A stretch of 64,000 nt of DNA from Cinnamomum chago. Its lineage: Eukaryota > Streptophyta > Magnoliopsida > Laurales > Lauraceae. The translations under genes and the position numbers were made by a program. The notes below the pieces were generated by a model. That model did no database searches. It worked only from the letters and a program-made list of their open reading frames with translations, and was not told where the DNA came from. Within the stretch, counting starts at the first letter, position 1, and every line of letters starts with the position of its first letter. Of this stretch, positions 24,870 to 36,887 are shown one piece after another. The stretch covers positions 64,658,001 to 64,722,000 of the forward strand of contig CP142459.1 in NCBI GenBank assembly GCA_038049695.1. The letters run 5' to 3'.

Positions 24870-25922
24870 TTATAATAAGGGTATAGATATTATATTATTA
24901 TTATCATAATATAATAATATATTATTATATTATATTATAATATTTAGGGGGGCCCACAAAGGTGTAGTGAAGAGTATGCAACCTCTCTTCTCTTTTATAA
25001 TAAGAGTATAGATGTTATATTATTTTATAATATTTGGGGGTGGGCCCCACACAAGTGTAGTGAAAAAGTTTACAATTTCTCATAATAATATATTGTTATA
25101 TTATATTATAATATTTGGGGTGGGCCCCGCAATGGTGTAGTGAAAAAATTTACAATTCTTATAATAATATATTATTATATTATATTATAATATTTAGGGG
25201 TGGGCCCCACAAAGGTGTAGTGAAAAAATTTGCAATTTCTCATAATAATATATTATTATATTATATTATAATATTTGGGGGTGAGCCCCACAATGGTGTA
25301 GTGAAAAAGTTTACAATTTCTTATAATAATATATTATTATATTATATTGTATTATAATATTTGGGGGTGGGCCCTACAATGGTGTAGTGAAAAAGTTTGC
25401 ATTATAATATTTGGGGGTGGGCCCCACAAAGGTGTAGTGAAAATTTTTGTAATTTCTCATAATAATATATTATAATATTTGGAGGTGGGCCCCACAATGG
25501 TGTAGTAAAAAAGTTTGCAATATCTCTTCTTTTATAATAGTAGATAGATAGATAGATAGATAGAAGTATAGTATATATAGATACTAATAATAATATATTA
25601 TTATAATATTTTGGTGTGGGCCCCACAATGGTGTAGTGAAAAAACTATGCAACATTCATTCTTTTATAATAGTGTATAGAATAGTGTATAGAAGTGTATA
25701 GATGTATAGATGTATAGATATAGAGATAGATAGATAGATAGAAGTATAGTATATAGTAGATGATAATAATAATATATTATTATATTTTATTATAATATTT
25801 TGGTGTGGGCCCCATAATGGTGTAGTGAAAAAACTATGCAACATTCCCTCTTTTATAATAGTGTATAGATGTATAGAATAGATATATATATATATATTAT
25901 ATTATATGAGTGGGGCCCACAC
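24870..25922. repeat. Minisatellite block B (GGGTGGGCCCCACAATGGTG core)
   Basis: About 10 units of 70-190 bp. A near-palindromic TAATAATATATTATTATATT tract precedes TATTTGGGGGTGGGCCCCAC and TGGTGTAGTGAAAAAGTTT. Some units carry an extra (ATAG)n tract (25545-25564, 25724-25742). It is related to block A, but the G/C core is written as its reverse complement (GTGGGCCCCAC against GTGGGGCCCAC). The last core, at about 25912, reverts to the block A form. Confidence 0.9.
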
Positions 25923-27283
25923 AAGTTATGTCATTTGTTCTGAAGTGGGCTAGGTGCGTAATGAAAGCAAAGTGGATTTTGTTGTCTTTTATAAGAGTAG
26001 ATCGATAGATAGATATACAATGTGGCCACAATGTGGCTTTTTCAAGGGAATGACTAGTTTGATTGGACAAATTAAACATGATCTCGTTATTTTCAAGTGC
26101 CATGAGTATAGTGCTGACTTCAATAGTGGAGTAGGTAGCAATTCAAGTGCCACGGTATCCTTTTCAAGGACCCTTCTTTATTAGAATTTATTACTAGATT
26201 TAAAGAATTTGAAAATTTCTTGACATGATGTGACATCTTATTCCCTACATTTGAAATGCTTTTCGGTAGAATTTCAAATTTCAACTATCAAAAAGATCTT
26301 TTGAAATTCCACTCTCTATACCATTTGCTGGAATTTCAAATCCTCCATAAAAAAAGAGGAATTTAGAATTCCACTTAAAGGAACAACTTTTGGAGGATTT
26401 GAAATTCTCCCATACATGAATTCTTGAAATTCTGAAGTAAATTGTGAATATTGGAGAAAAAAAAGGTAGATAAACACAAGTAGTTCGTGCATTTTTTTCT
26501 TTTTCTTTTTCCTAACTTAACTAGATGGATTGTGTTGGGATATGTCTTGTATTCTGTTTTAGCGAGATGAGTCCGTCTATGTTAGCCATGGCTGGGGGAG
26601 GGGGGTGTGTGGAATAAACGAACTATTTCCCATGAATGTAAGCCCGCTTGACGAAGTACATATAATTTGTTGTGTTCATTGTGTGTGCCCTGTGTATCTG
26701 GTGGTATTGATCGTAGATTTATTTTCCACTATGAGTTTATTTTGAACCGCTCATTTACCTACCCAAGGAGGCAGTAAACCAATGTAAAGTAAGTGGGGAT
26801 ACAAGTTGAAAGAGGGAGCCCGTCCGGCTTCCAAAATTGAGCCCCTCTAAGTACTACCTTTTCTTTTCTTTTCTTTTTTTGCCCTTTTGTGGGCCCAAAT
26901 TGATAATCCGAGCAATTCATCTTATTTATTGGTCTAAATTTTGAGAAACCTGATTTCACATCTTAAATCTTCATGATTTTTGGAAAATTTGTGAAAGATA
27001 TTAAAAACATCTCAACCTATAGATTTAAGTCTTTGCACTTTAAAAACTGCTACCCAAGTGGTAATAGATGTGATCTCTTAACCTGTATATCCTGGGTTCA
27101 ACCTGATGACCATGCTATCTCACCCAAAGTCTTCTTCCTTCACCTCACCAAAGGGCTCAGACACAAGCCCCCTAAGCCGGGTACCACCAAAAATGAAAAA
27201 ATAAAGGTCTAGATAATTTACAGTATGAGAATTAATGTTGAACAAAGTGTACCCAGAATGAAGTACAAAATAAAGATTACACA
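25923..27283. other. Intergenic, repeat-rich
   Basis: 26260-26450 has several GAATTTCAAAT/ATTTGAAATTC words in both orientations, consistent with a decayed foldback element. 27040-27205 has a tRNA-like B-box stretch (GGGTTCAACCTG) and an A-rich end, a possible SINE remnant. No gene recognised. Confidence 0.45.
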
Positions 27284-27291
27284 CATGACCT

Positions 27292-28349
27292 AGGGCTGCA
27301 CAGAACCGGACCGCAGACCGGACTGGACCGCAAAACCGGACCGGATTTGAAAAACCGGTTATATCCGGTCCGGTCCGGTCCAGACCTTTTAAAAACCGGT
27401 CTGGACCGGACCGGACCGGATTATATATATATATATTTTTTTAATACAAAATTCCTAAGTCATGTCAAATAGAGTGTGATGTTTTAGTAGATCCATGGTG
27501 CCCTTGCCAAGGGTCTGTTGACTGTAGAAACAACCAATTCTGCTAGTGATGAAGAGTAACAGTGTTTTGTTATTGCTTGAAATGCATTCAGATGCTCTCT
27601 AAATGCTATCAAATAGGTATTATTGAGAGAATGCAAACAAAGCATTGTCTGCCTCTTATCCTAGTAGAAGTTGGAATGGCTGATGGTGCCTCAATGGAAC
27701 ACTTATTAGGAGGGACGCATTTAGAAAAGAGAGATCATATGCTTTGAATAATTGAGCTTTTCTTGTTCATTGATGGTTGATGTCAACAATATCTTTTTCC
27801 ATCAATAATGAGTTTTGAGATTTTATATTTTGGTTGATCGAGGCTATAATGTGGACCATCTATCAATTTGAGTCTAGTGGATTGGATAAATTGCCAGAGC
27901 ACAACAATCCTCAGTTTGGTTTTCCCTAAAGAGGGACACATACATAAAAATACGTCATAGACTTTGATTTTACATTAACAATCTTCTCCATATTTTACAT
28001 CGACTGATTTTACAACGTGTCAGTTGTGGCTATACATTTCAGTTATTGCCGTATTTGTTTACATATATTTATGTTGGTCGTCTTAATATAGAGACTAATA
28101 ATGCTAATGATCCAACAATTTCATCAAAATTTTGCTCAGAAAAAAATAACATAAAAGCTCAGAAAAAAAAAAAAAAAAAAAAAAAAGAAACCGGTTTGGA
28201 CCACTTGGTCCAGACCGGACCATTTTAGACCGGACCGGACCACTTATAAGTGGTCCGGTCCGGTCCTCACATTTAAGCCGGACCGGAAATCCGGTCGGAC
28301 TGGATTCCGGTCCAAAAACCGGACCGGAAATGCGGTTGGGCAGCCCTCT
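27292..28349. mobile_element. hAT-like non-autonomous element with CCGGACC arrays
   Basis: The ends read AGGGCTGCAC at the left and GGGCAGCCCT at the right, imperfect inverted repeats. A direct repeat CATGACCTA flanks the element (27284-27292 and 28350-28358), close to the 8-bp target-site duplication of hAT transposons; two extra bases (CT) lie between the right inverted end and its repeat. Both subterminal zones (27300-27420 and 28190-28335) are packed with ACCGGACCGG/CCGGTCCGGT words. The AT-rich middle contains no transposase, so it cannot move itself. Subterminal motif clusters are typical transposase-binding regions in hAT elements. Confidence 0.8.
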
Positions 28350-28357
28350 CATGACCT

Positions 28358-31300
28358 ACCCGCCCCTCTCTCTCACACACACACCCACAGGGCCACACCA
28401 CAGCAACAAAGCATACTGGTTTGTGCTCGGAACTGGCCACACTTGAGGTTCTGGCCTGGGCACATACCTACAATGGGGCAGAGGAAAGGGGTCATCTGTG
28501 ATTTTGGTATTTGCAAACAGTGCATATTGCATGCAATCTAAACCTTTAGCACTTGATTTTAAAGACCTCAAAGTGAGCTTTTATATTTTTTTTAAGATTT
28601 GCGTCCCAATCCAAGGATGGTACTTCCGAAGCCGAAGGCCAAGGTTCGAGCACTAGTTGATACCCTCAAACTGAGGTGTCTTAGGGCTAAGCTATCAGTG
28701 ATTTGGAACACTAAGACAACTTATAGTTAGTAGATAATATAAAACATTTTCAAAATCTTTTCAAGGTCAACTCAAGGGTTATTAAAAATACATAGACTCG
28801 AGTTGATGAGGCAGGAGTGCTTATGGGTGGGGCCAGCTTAGGTAGGCGGTAGGCCGGCCGCTTTGGACTGAGTTCCGGCTTGGATTTTAGTATTCGGGCC
28901 AGGCTTGGATCTAAAACTTGAGCCAGTTTAATATTTAGATTGGGCTTGGACTAAATGATTTAAAGCCCAAAGCCCGGGCCAAATAATCACTTCTAGTAGT
29001 TTAAGGACTGATTTGTACAAACAAGTGATGGAAAATCTTGCCAGCCTTACTCGATTGATTAAATGGGTGTGCTGACATAGTCAGGGGGATCGGGCTCAAG
29101 CCAAGAACTCACAATCGGTGTAAGGCTTAAGAGTTATGCATGTGAATCATTTATATATGCAAACAAATGACCCCTTAGTTTTTCTTCACTTTTCTTTTTA
29201 TGATAGTCATTTTCTTCAATTTCTCCCTGTTGGTTTGCTTGGAGAGCTGCTTCTTGTTAAGTCTTTATATGCTTTTTGTGTTGATCAAGCTGCTCACGGA
29301 TACTCATGAATACAAAGTTTCATCGTAAAATTTCCCTTTATTGTAAAAGCTATAAGTACAATGATTTTGATTGATTTGGATTTCAAAATTTGGCCCATTA
29401 ATAAATTTACAGCAGTGGCCTCGAAGAATCCTTGACCCATGCCCTCACACAACCAAGGCTGGGCACCACTTTATTTGATAATTGTCTGTGACCATTTTGG
29501 CTCAAAATTTTGCAACTGGGACCACGTATGGATCCCACCGCATGAGACAAACCGTCAAAATGAAAAAGTTTGCATACCATTCAAGGCCTTGAGTTAGCCT
29601 TGGGCTAGGGAGCCAACAAGATTTGATAGACTTTAGTTTTTAAGTGGTTGGCTAAATTCCAAAAACCTCTATTATTTCATAGGTCAATCTACGCGGCAAA
29701 CTTCTTCATGAGTCATATTGCATAACACATACAATCTGAACTTGATAATTATTATTATTTTTTATACTAAGGGTATTCTATTAACGGCGGACCTGGATTT
29801 TCATTTAGGGGATGCAGCCAAGGTCAAGTTAAGAAGTTAAATAAGAAATTAAAATATTTTAAGGTATTATTTAAGTAATTTTTTGAATCTCAAACCCACA
29901 TCGGAACACATAGGTCCGCCCCTGTTTAATCTTATGCCACCCAACTTTATGGTCCATGTCTTTGATCCGCGTTTGACATGCATTGCCAATCCTTGGAGTA
30001 CAACACATTGCCCAACACACGTGTACCAGGCAATGCATTGGGTCTCCGTGAAGTTCCAAAACCAGGACCTCAAAGCCCTTGGCCGCATGCCCTTTTCCTA
30101 CCCCTTCACGGCTTCACCCAGGTGAGCTGGGCAACTGCACTACCATAAGTTGGTTAACTTGATGATTGGTATGATACTTGGTTCTTATTATTATGTCTAG
30201 ACCCTTCATTCTTTAGTCAATCTATACAACATTCTAAAATATGTATGAGTCTATAGAGTCCACTGATCTCGCCAAAATTGATGATATGAGGGTCTCCCCA
30301 TCTACAAAAAGATTAGGTTTAATGGATGTTGATAATCATTATAATATATTAAAGGCAAGGCTTTTAAATTTAATGTTGACTGGCACTTTTAATTTTGACA
30401 GTTATGTTTCTTTTTCTTTTTTCAATTGTGCTGTATTCTTTATCCACTACTCATGTAACTACTTGCTTATTATTTTCTTCATCAAACCACTCACGTTTCA
30501 ATTCTTCCTTTTTGTAACTATTCTCTTTTTGCTCCAAATTTTCTAATTCTATTTTATGCAATTGCTCTATGGAAAGAGGTATTTGTTTTAATGTATGGTT
30601 ATTTATTTACAATGCATGGAGATACTGAGCATGGGTTATTATGCTAGTTCAATTTAAGACGAACGTGCCTTCCTTCTTAAATTGGGTGGTTGATTTCTGT
30701 CTTAAATAGAACAGTTATTATTGTCCGTCACAAACCTTTCTTGTATTTAGTAAGTATAATGCATCTGGATAGTTTGCCATGCATACCATTTTAAAATTAA
30801 TATACGATGAAGAATAGAGCTCCAAATTTATCTCGGTGTGTCAATCATGCATAAAACCATTTTATGAGGTTTGGCAAGTATGTGGTGCTAGCTTGAAGGA
30901 GGGCTTTAATTTCATCACAGCCTTCATTAAAATGGTTTAATCTCACTAGACATTCGGGTCCATTGAAGTCTGAGTCTACCCTACACAATAAACCCCATTC
31001 AAACGTTAGTCATTTTGGACTAGGCCAATAGAACCATACCCAATTTCATTCTGCATCCTCATTGGGACCCTCGCCTGTTTGCTGAAGCTCCCCTATTTTA
31101 ACCTGCAGAAATCCTGAGTATTCCCTCTTCTTCTATTTTTCTTCCGAAAATCATAAGCTAAAGGATGGGAAGTCAACATTTAAACCAATCTATTGCAATT
31201 TAAGCTGTTCAAATTAAACACCCTCCTTTGGCTATCATCAAATTTTACTTCAATATGAATTTATCCCATTGTTCGAATTCACTGTTTAATGAAAAACATG

Positions 31301-32045
31301 ACAATGGATCCCATAAAACTGTCTTAATCATCTTTTTCAATCAAACAATCAATCTAAGGATAGAAAGAACTCGAATTCACATTAAAATCTGAAGATACTC
31401 GTATTCTGAACATTTCTTGCTCGTTTAGTAAAAAAAGAGTAATTATTTGTCCAATTCATTGGTTCCTAGGAACCATGCTATCCTCTCTAAGGACTTTTAA
31501 TAAGAGGAGTCATTGCATTCTAAATTTGGAAAACACCTAGGATAAGTCACTCTTTGTAACTTAGTGTTTCTTTTTGCCTTCGTGGATTTACAAAATTCGA
31601 TGGGAAAGATGGAGACTGATGAATCAATGGAAAAAAGGATTATGGATGGATTTGAAGGATTTAGAAAATCCTCTCTCGCTCTCTCTCTCTTTAACCAAAC
31701 TTGAATTTTTCATTAGATTATCCAAACATGACCTTCATGCGTTAGTTGGTGCCCAGTTTCACTTTTTTTTTTTACCAGACCCATCTTACTTTCTTACTTC
31801 AAGAGCGACCCTTTTTTCAATTCACACACTGCAAGTGAATTACCCAGACAGGCCATTTACCCATTTTCGGTTTCTTGGGGAGGGAGTTTGGTTTTTGGGT
31901 ATGGATGCATTCTGCTGTAAAAGACAGAAATCTCACGCGAATTCTTTTCATTTAACTCCTTCTTCCCCTCTCACTCTCCTTCTTCCTCCCAACTTATAAA
32001 TGGCAGGAGACGAAGATTAAGAGAGAGACTGAGAGAAAGTGAAAG
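28358..32045. other. Intergenic spacer upstream of the F-box gene
   Basis: Contains a (CA)n patch near 28374-28385, a GGCCGGC-rich repeat-like patch at 28830-28980 and otherwise AT-rich DNA. CT-rich DNA at 31670-31695 and 31955-31990 just upstream of the F-box gene may belong to its leader. No additional gene recognised; the longest frames (for example 30241-30546) have no family features. Confidence 0.5.
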
Positions 32046-32110
32046 CCCATTTCCCAGAAATCGAATTCCATGAGAAGACCCATTTCCCAGAAATCGAATT
32101 CCATGAGAAA
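32046..32110. repeat. 33-bp tandem repeat duplicating the F-box start codon
   Basis: CCCATTTCCCAGAAATCGAA... at 32046-32077 is repeated at 32079-32110, an exact shift of 33 bp. Each copy includes an ATG (32070 and 32103) in the same reading frame. Confidence 0.95.
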
Positions 32111-33194
32111 GCGAAACAGAATTCCCAGCCTTCCTTCCGACATCATCTTCGAAATCCTCCTCCTTCTCCCACCCGAATCCCTCCCGGACCTCAAACGCGT
32201 CTGCAAGCAATGGAAAAACATCATCTCCAGCACCCTTTTCATCGAAACCCAACTCCATGGATCCAACTGCGGGATAATCTACCAGACCCTCATTTCCGAA
32301 GGCAGCTACAAAACCCACTTCGTAGAAATCCAAGAAGGTGGAATCATGACCCGGGATATCGACACAGGTTGGCTAGGCCGCGTTCGAGCTAGCTGCAATG
32401 GCCTCTTGCTGATGGAATGCAAGCCTGATCTCTACATCGTCAATCCCATCACTAAGCAATGGGTAAGGCTTCCTCGTTGTGATATCTCTGACAAATACCC
32501 TCTCCAATATGAAACATATGGGCTTGGATTCAATTCTGAAACTAAAGAGTTTAAAGTAGTGCATTTGTGTGAGTATAAGAAGAAACCTTTTATTGGCTGC
32601 GAGATAATGACAGTTGGGTCTGATTCTTGGAGGGATATTTGCGGACCCTTCTATGGGATGACTCAATTGAAGATTCCCATTACAGCAAATGGGGTTCTGT
32701 ATTGGGCGATGGGGAAGGAGTACTTTGTCTCTATGGATGTGAGTAATGAGAGGTTTTTCAAAATTCCTTTCCCAAATTGCAGATTGGATAGCTATCATAT
32801 GTTGGAATGGGGGGATACTCTGTCTTTGGCAAGTCGTGTGGCGTTGGACCGGATTGATATGTGGGAGTTGAAGGATTTTCATGATGGGAAGTGGGTGAAA
32901 CGGCTGAGCATTGGTGTGGAATGCTTAACAAATTTGGGTTCACTTCCGTTTGCGTGGAGAGCTCCAGGCGTGGGACAGTCCCTTGATCAGGTCTTCCTTC
33001 TTGGGAATTTGAAAGACAGGGAAGTGATCCTCTTTGAGAGGATTCATGGCAGTGGCATTTACGCATATGATTTCAAGAATCAGATAACAAGAGAGTTTGA
33101 AGATTGCATTCATCTGTGTGCATTGAATACATCATCTTGTCCTCTTCATGTCAGTAGCCTCATCACCTGGAGACCTTCCAACAAACTCAAATGA
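32070..33194 (+). CDS. F-box protein with F-box-associated C-terminal domain
   Basis: A single uninterrupted exon encodes 374 aa. Residues 19-60 (PSLPSDIIFEILLLLPPESL then LKRVCKQWKNIISS) form a canonical F-box, which in this family binds SKP1 in an SCF ubiquitin ligase. Residues about 107-330 have the F-box-associated pattern: SCNGLLLMECKPDLYIVNP, TKQWVRLP, YGLGFNSETKEFKVVHL, GSDSWRDI, ANGVLYWAM. This domain recruits the substrate, which cannot be predicted. Intronless F-box genes are common in plants. Two in-frame ATGs arise from a 33-bp duplication, so the protein may begin at 32070 or 11 residues later at 32103; the F-box is intact either way. No close neighbour suggests a pathway. Confidence 0.93.
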   Translation: MRRPISQKSNSMRKRNRIPSLPSDIIFEILLLLPPESLPDLKRVCKQWKNIISSTLFIETQLHGSNCGIIYQTLISEGSYKTHFVEIQEGGIMTRDIDTGWLGRVRASCNGLLLMECKPDLYIVNPITKQWVRLPRCDISDKYPLQYETYGLGFNSETKEFKVVHLCEYKKKPFIGCEIMTVGSDSWRDICGPFYGMTQLKIPITANGVLYWAMGKEYFVSMDVSNERFFKIPFPNCRLDSYHMLEWGDTLSLASRVALDRIDMWELKDFHDGKWVKRLSIGVECLTNLGSLPFAWRAPGVGQSLDQVFLLGNLKDREVILFERIHGSGIYAYDFKNQITREFEDCIHLCALNTSSCPLHVSSLITWRPSNKLK

Positions 33195-34660
33195 GAAGGA
33201 GGTTAACTGATCTTTCTCTTTTCTTTGTAACTGGGAGGGAGGACATTTATACTAGTAGCCTTTTTCAGGAAGAATGCTTGTCCCTTTTTTTACGTTTCTC
33301 ATATGTTTTAGAACTTGACTCTGTTTAGTTAAGGTGTTACATTGTTTTTTCTGGTTATCTACATCTGTTGTCCTGATGACTTTCTTTTAGAAGAAATGTG
33401 ATGTTGAAGTATGTCTCTGTCCTTTTTCTTTTTCTCCTTTCTGCTGGAAAATTCTTACGTCCTGATACACTGATACACTGGTAGTTCAGCGGTGAGGCAC
33501 CTCCCTTTACAAAAACATCCATGGATCAATCCATGGTTGTACCACTGATGCCGATGCCGATGCCGAGGGAATTGGGTGAGTGTGGGTGTGTGAGTATTTT
33601 GCAGAAAAAAGAAGGTACATCTAATCTAATTGAGTTATCTATAATCATAGTTGGCACACCTCTACTTATCAAATTGATGATCGGTGCCTAACTTTATACC
33701 ACATCTTTGCTTGGTTCCCCTTGGTTTGACTTAACTAGGGAACATGTTATTAATAATACACAACCAAATAAGAATCAGGGGCTGGGCAAAAATAACATTA
33801 TACATCTAAAGATTAGAGATTCCTCGCTGAGGATTTGTATAGCTAAGGACTTCACATCAATATCATTGCATATTGATTATATAGCTCAGAGAAATTGGTT
33901 TAAGTGTGCAAAATCTGCAAAAGAAAGGATTTTAGGAGGAGGTTGGACCTGAAATCCTCAGTCTAGATCATTGGGGATTTACAATTGCCAAATGTGGGTT
34001 TTCCATGTCTTGTGGAAAGTGGAAATCTTTTCCTCAAGGATTTGGTTGCCAAACGTGATCTTAGTGTCTATGATGGGATATGTTGCTTAATAACATGATT
34101 AACATGAGTAATGTTGAGATGGTTAATTGTTGAATGAATATTATCAGTCAAGTGTCTCCTCAAACAAATGAGGTCCTCAAGACCATGTATGTTTTCAAGC
34201 AAAAAAAAAAAAATCTATAGTGTTAAGCTTGACATTGAAGATTTGGGAGTGTAGAAGAAAGGCATCACTGGGTGTGTGTGAGCTGAATCCTGGCATATCA
34301 TCAATTTGAGAAAGAAAGTACCTTGTTTGACCAAGCACCTACCTTGACGCCAAGAAACTAGTAAAGTTGTCCAAGATTTTCCTTAGGGTCCATTTCTAAT
34401 TGGTATACAGTTCCTAGGAATCTCTACTAAGGGAGTTCTGTAGGTGTATTATAGAGGTGGGTTTTCATCTTTAATCCACCATTTCTAATCCCTTTAATAG
34501 AAAGGCATTGCTTAAAATCCTAGAAATTTGAAAATTAAACAAACAGACCCTTATGGAAATGGTGATGAACTGATAATGGTCCTATTTGAGGTTTGGATGG
34601 TTTTATTCATACTGCCCGAGGTCACAGGCATAAACCACATCTCATGCTCTCTTGGAAATT

Positions 34661-34663
<3 letters not shown>
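33195..34663. other. Downstream of the F-box gene
   Basis: The first 200-300 bases are presumably the 3' UTR. At 33475-33615 there is a possible SINE remnant: an A-box-like TAGTTCAGCGG, a B-box-like GGATCAATCC and an A-rich end. The rest shows no recognised feature. Confidence 0.45.

Positions 34664-34749
<86 letters not shown>
34664..34749. repeat. (GA)n microsatellite, about 42 units
   Basis: An uninterrupted GA dinucleotide tract of about 84 bp. It creates artificial Glu-Arg reading frames. Confidence 0.98.
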
Positions 34750-35103
34750 CAATCTATTGGATTTCAAAGGGTGACAAAACTAGGCCAATCTCTGGGGGAT
34801 GGACTTGGATTTCCTATTTGATCAGTGTAACAGGGCATATGCCAACCATCCAAGTCTCCTTGACTGACCCCTCTAAATGCATGAAAAAAGTACTCATCGG
34901 CGTATGTCTTTCAGATAACATTTGGTTAAATTATGAATTTCTGTGTTCAAATCTTTCTGGCTTCCTGTTTGGCAGATAATATGGCTGGAGATTTGTAACT
35001 CCACAGAAGGCACTTGTTTAGTTTGGTGCTGTCAGGGTTCTTTGGAAAATTTCATCTTTTATATGGTTGTTTGTTGCGACCTTCTCCACGAAAATGTGAG
35101 ACA
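34750..35103. other. Spacer between the microsatellite and the LINE
   Basis: AT-rich DNA; nothing recognised. Confidence 0.5.
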
Positions 35104-36100
35104 TTTTTTTTTATTTTTTTAATCGGTAACAGAAACTTTCATTAAGAGAAGGAGAGAATACAAAAGGACAAACAACAATGAGGCAAGAACACATAAAAGA
35201 AAGAGAAAAGAAAATCAAACTAAAGGGTACAAGAGCATTGTACCTCATCCAACCCCAATTACATAATAAAACCCTCCCAATGATAGCTTCTCTTCACCCC
35301 TTGCTTGGCTAAAGCATCAGCTATATTGTTGGCTATTCTAAGCTCGTAACAAAGGACAACATTACTTGTAGTAGTGAAAGATCGAATTTCGTTAAAGAGG
35401 AATTGAAATTTCCAAGTAAAAGGCTTCCTATTAGACACCCAAGCAATCGCATTAGATGAATCACTCTCCACCATAAGATCACCTTGGAAGCGTCTTGAAA
35501 AGCATTGGAGGGCTTCCAAAATAGCCAAAACCTCCGCTTCATTAGAATCACAAACACCCACATGCTTTGAAAACATAAACAAGACCTCCCCTTTGCTATT
35601 CCGAATAACACCTCCAATTCATGCCAACTGTAGCACCATCCACATTAAACTTCAACACACTAGAAGAGGGTGGAGACCAAAGAACAACTCTCCTCACTTT
35701 ACTCAATCTGCAACCCATGCACGCTTCCCAATTTAGAAGGATATCATTAAGACTAAAATCGGAGCACTTTTTTTTATGATCAAAGCCCACTTAGCGATCC
35801 TCATAGTTATTCTATTGATCAACACCGAAAGGGAAGAAAAGTTACCCTTAAAAATCCTATCATTCCTTTCCCTCCAAATGGACCATAAAATAACAAAAGG
35901 AATCATTCTCCAAAGACTATGACCACTACCAAGAAAATGTCATCCCATCCACGCCTCCGTTGCCTCTGCAATCTTTTCCAGGCAACACCGCACCTACCAA
36001 TGAAGTGGCCCCAAACACCTGCCGACACCTCACAGCGAAGAAAAAGGTGGTTAACTGATTCCTCCTTCAGTGAAGAAGAAGGTAGTTAATTGATTCTTCA
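35104..36100 (-). pseudogene. 5'-truncated LINE (L1-type) with RNase H and zf-RVT remnants
   Basis: Read on the minus strand, 36060-35800 resembles the zinc-binding region that follows reverse transcriptase (PFVILWSIWRERNDRIFKG). 35790-35596 gives PPSSSVLKFNVDGA, and after a frameshift 35617-35259 gives GGVIRNSKGEVLFMFSK, SNEAEVLAILEAL, VESDSSNAIAW and NNIADALAKQG. This is the RNase H-like (RVT_3) fold with its acidic residues. The element ends in an A-rich tail (T-rich on the + strand, 35104-35121). It lacks the reverse transcriptase core and contains frameshifts, so it is dead. Near 36030-36100 a block of about 35 bp is duplicated. Confidence 0.8.
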
Positions 36101-36266
36101 TTCTCTTCACACATCACACATCACACATCACGCAGAGATCTGAGATACTGGACGACGTTAGCCCTCTTCTTCTCAAGTTGAGATATTGTTATTAAACACA
36201 TTATAATGGACAATCGTCCCCCCCCCCCCCCCGCTCATTCTATAATTTCGTGTAACTTATAGGATG

Positions 36267-36887
36267 TGTTGAGGTCAACGTCTACCCTTGCTCCTGAGCG
36301 GTCATAATTGCCGTCTAGCCCTCGTGCTCACCATAAAACAATTGTTGTGCCATTTTCTATCACCAATTGTTTTTTGGATAAGTGGTAGCTCAATGGGGTG
36401 TAAGATCCTACAAGTGGTATTAGAGTTGCCTCGTAGGTCGGGTGTTCGAGTCACGGGACACGCGAGTTGCGCAGCAAGAGTCGCGGCGGGTGTGCTGTTG
36501 AAGGAGTGATTGTTGAGGTCAACGTCCACCCTCGCTCCTGAGCAGTCATAATTGTGGTTGAGCCCACGCCCTCACTATAAAACAATTGTTGTGCCGTTTT
36601 CCATCACCAATAAATTTTTTGGATAAGTGGTAGCTCAGGGGTGTAAGATCCTACAAGTGGTATCAGAGCCTGGTAGGTTGGGTGTTCGAGCCACGCGACA
36701 TGTATTTTGCGAGTTGCGCAGCAGAGTCGCGGCGGGTGTGCCGTTGAGGTCAACGTCCACCCTTATCCTTGAGCGGTCATAATTGTGGTCGAGCCCTCGC
36801 CCTCACCATAAAACAATTGTTGTGCTGCTTCTTATCACCAATTGGTTTTGGGATAAGTGGTAGCTCAATGAGGTGTAAGTTCCTACA
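36267..36887 (+). mobile_element. TRIM-like element with three LTR-like segments (copy 1)
   Basis: Three near-identical segments of about 146 bp, 36267-36412, 36511-36655 and 36743-36887, begin (TG)TTGAGGTCAACGT and end TCCTACA. Each of the first two is followed after AG by TGGTATYAGAG, the classical primer-binding site complementary to initiator tRNA-Met. The 98-bp internal part ends in a purine-rich GGAGTGAT just before the next LTR. Flanks GGATG and TGATG differ at one base and may be a target-site duplication. There is no coding capacity. A plain 244-bp tandem repeat is the alternative. Confidence 0.75.

Noticed and set aside
23950-25922. CRISPR-like array
   Set aside because: The spacers are themselves repetitive and the context is a plant nuclear genome; it is a minisatellite.
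31971-33066. Minus-strand and alternative-frame ORFs over the F-box gene
   Set aside because: They overlap a full-length F-box frame with a recognisable domain and have no features of their own.
34528-34979. Protein with a long Glu-Arg repeat
   Set aside because: It is the (GA)n microsatellite read in two frames; the flanks show no protein features.
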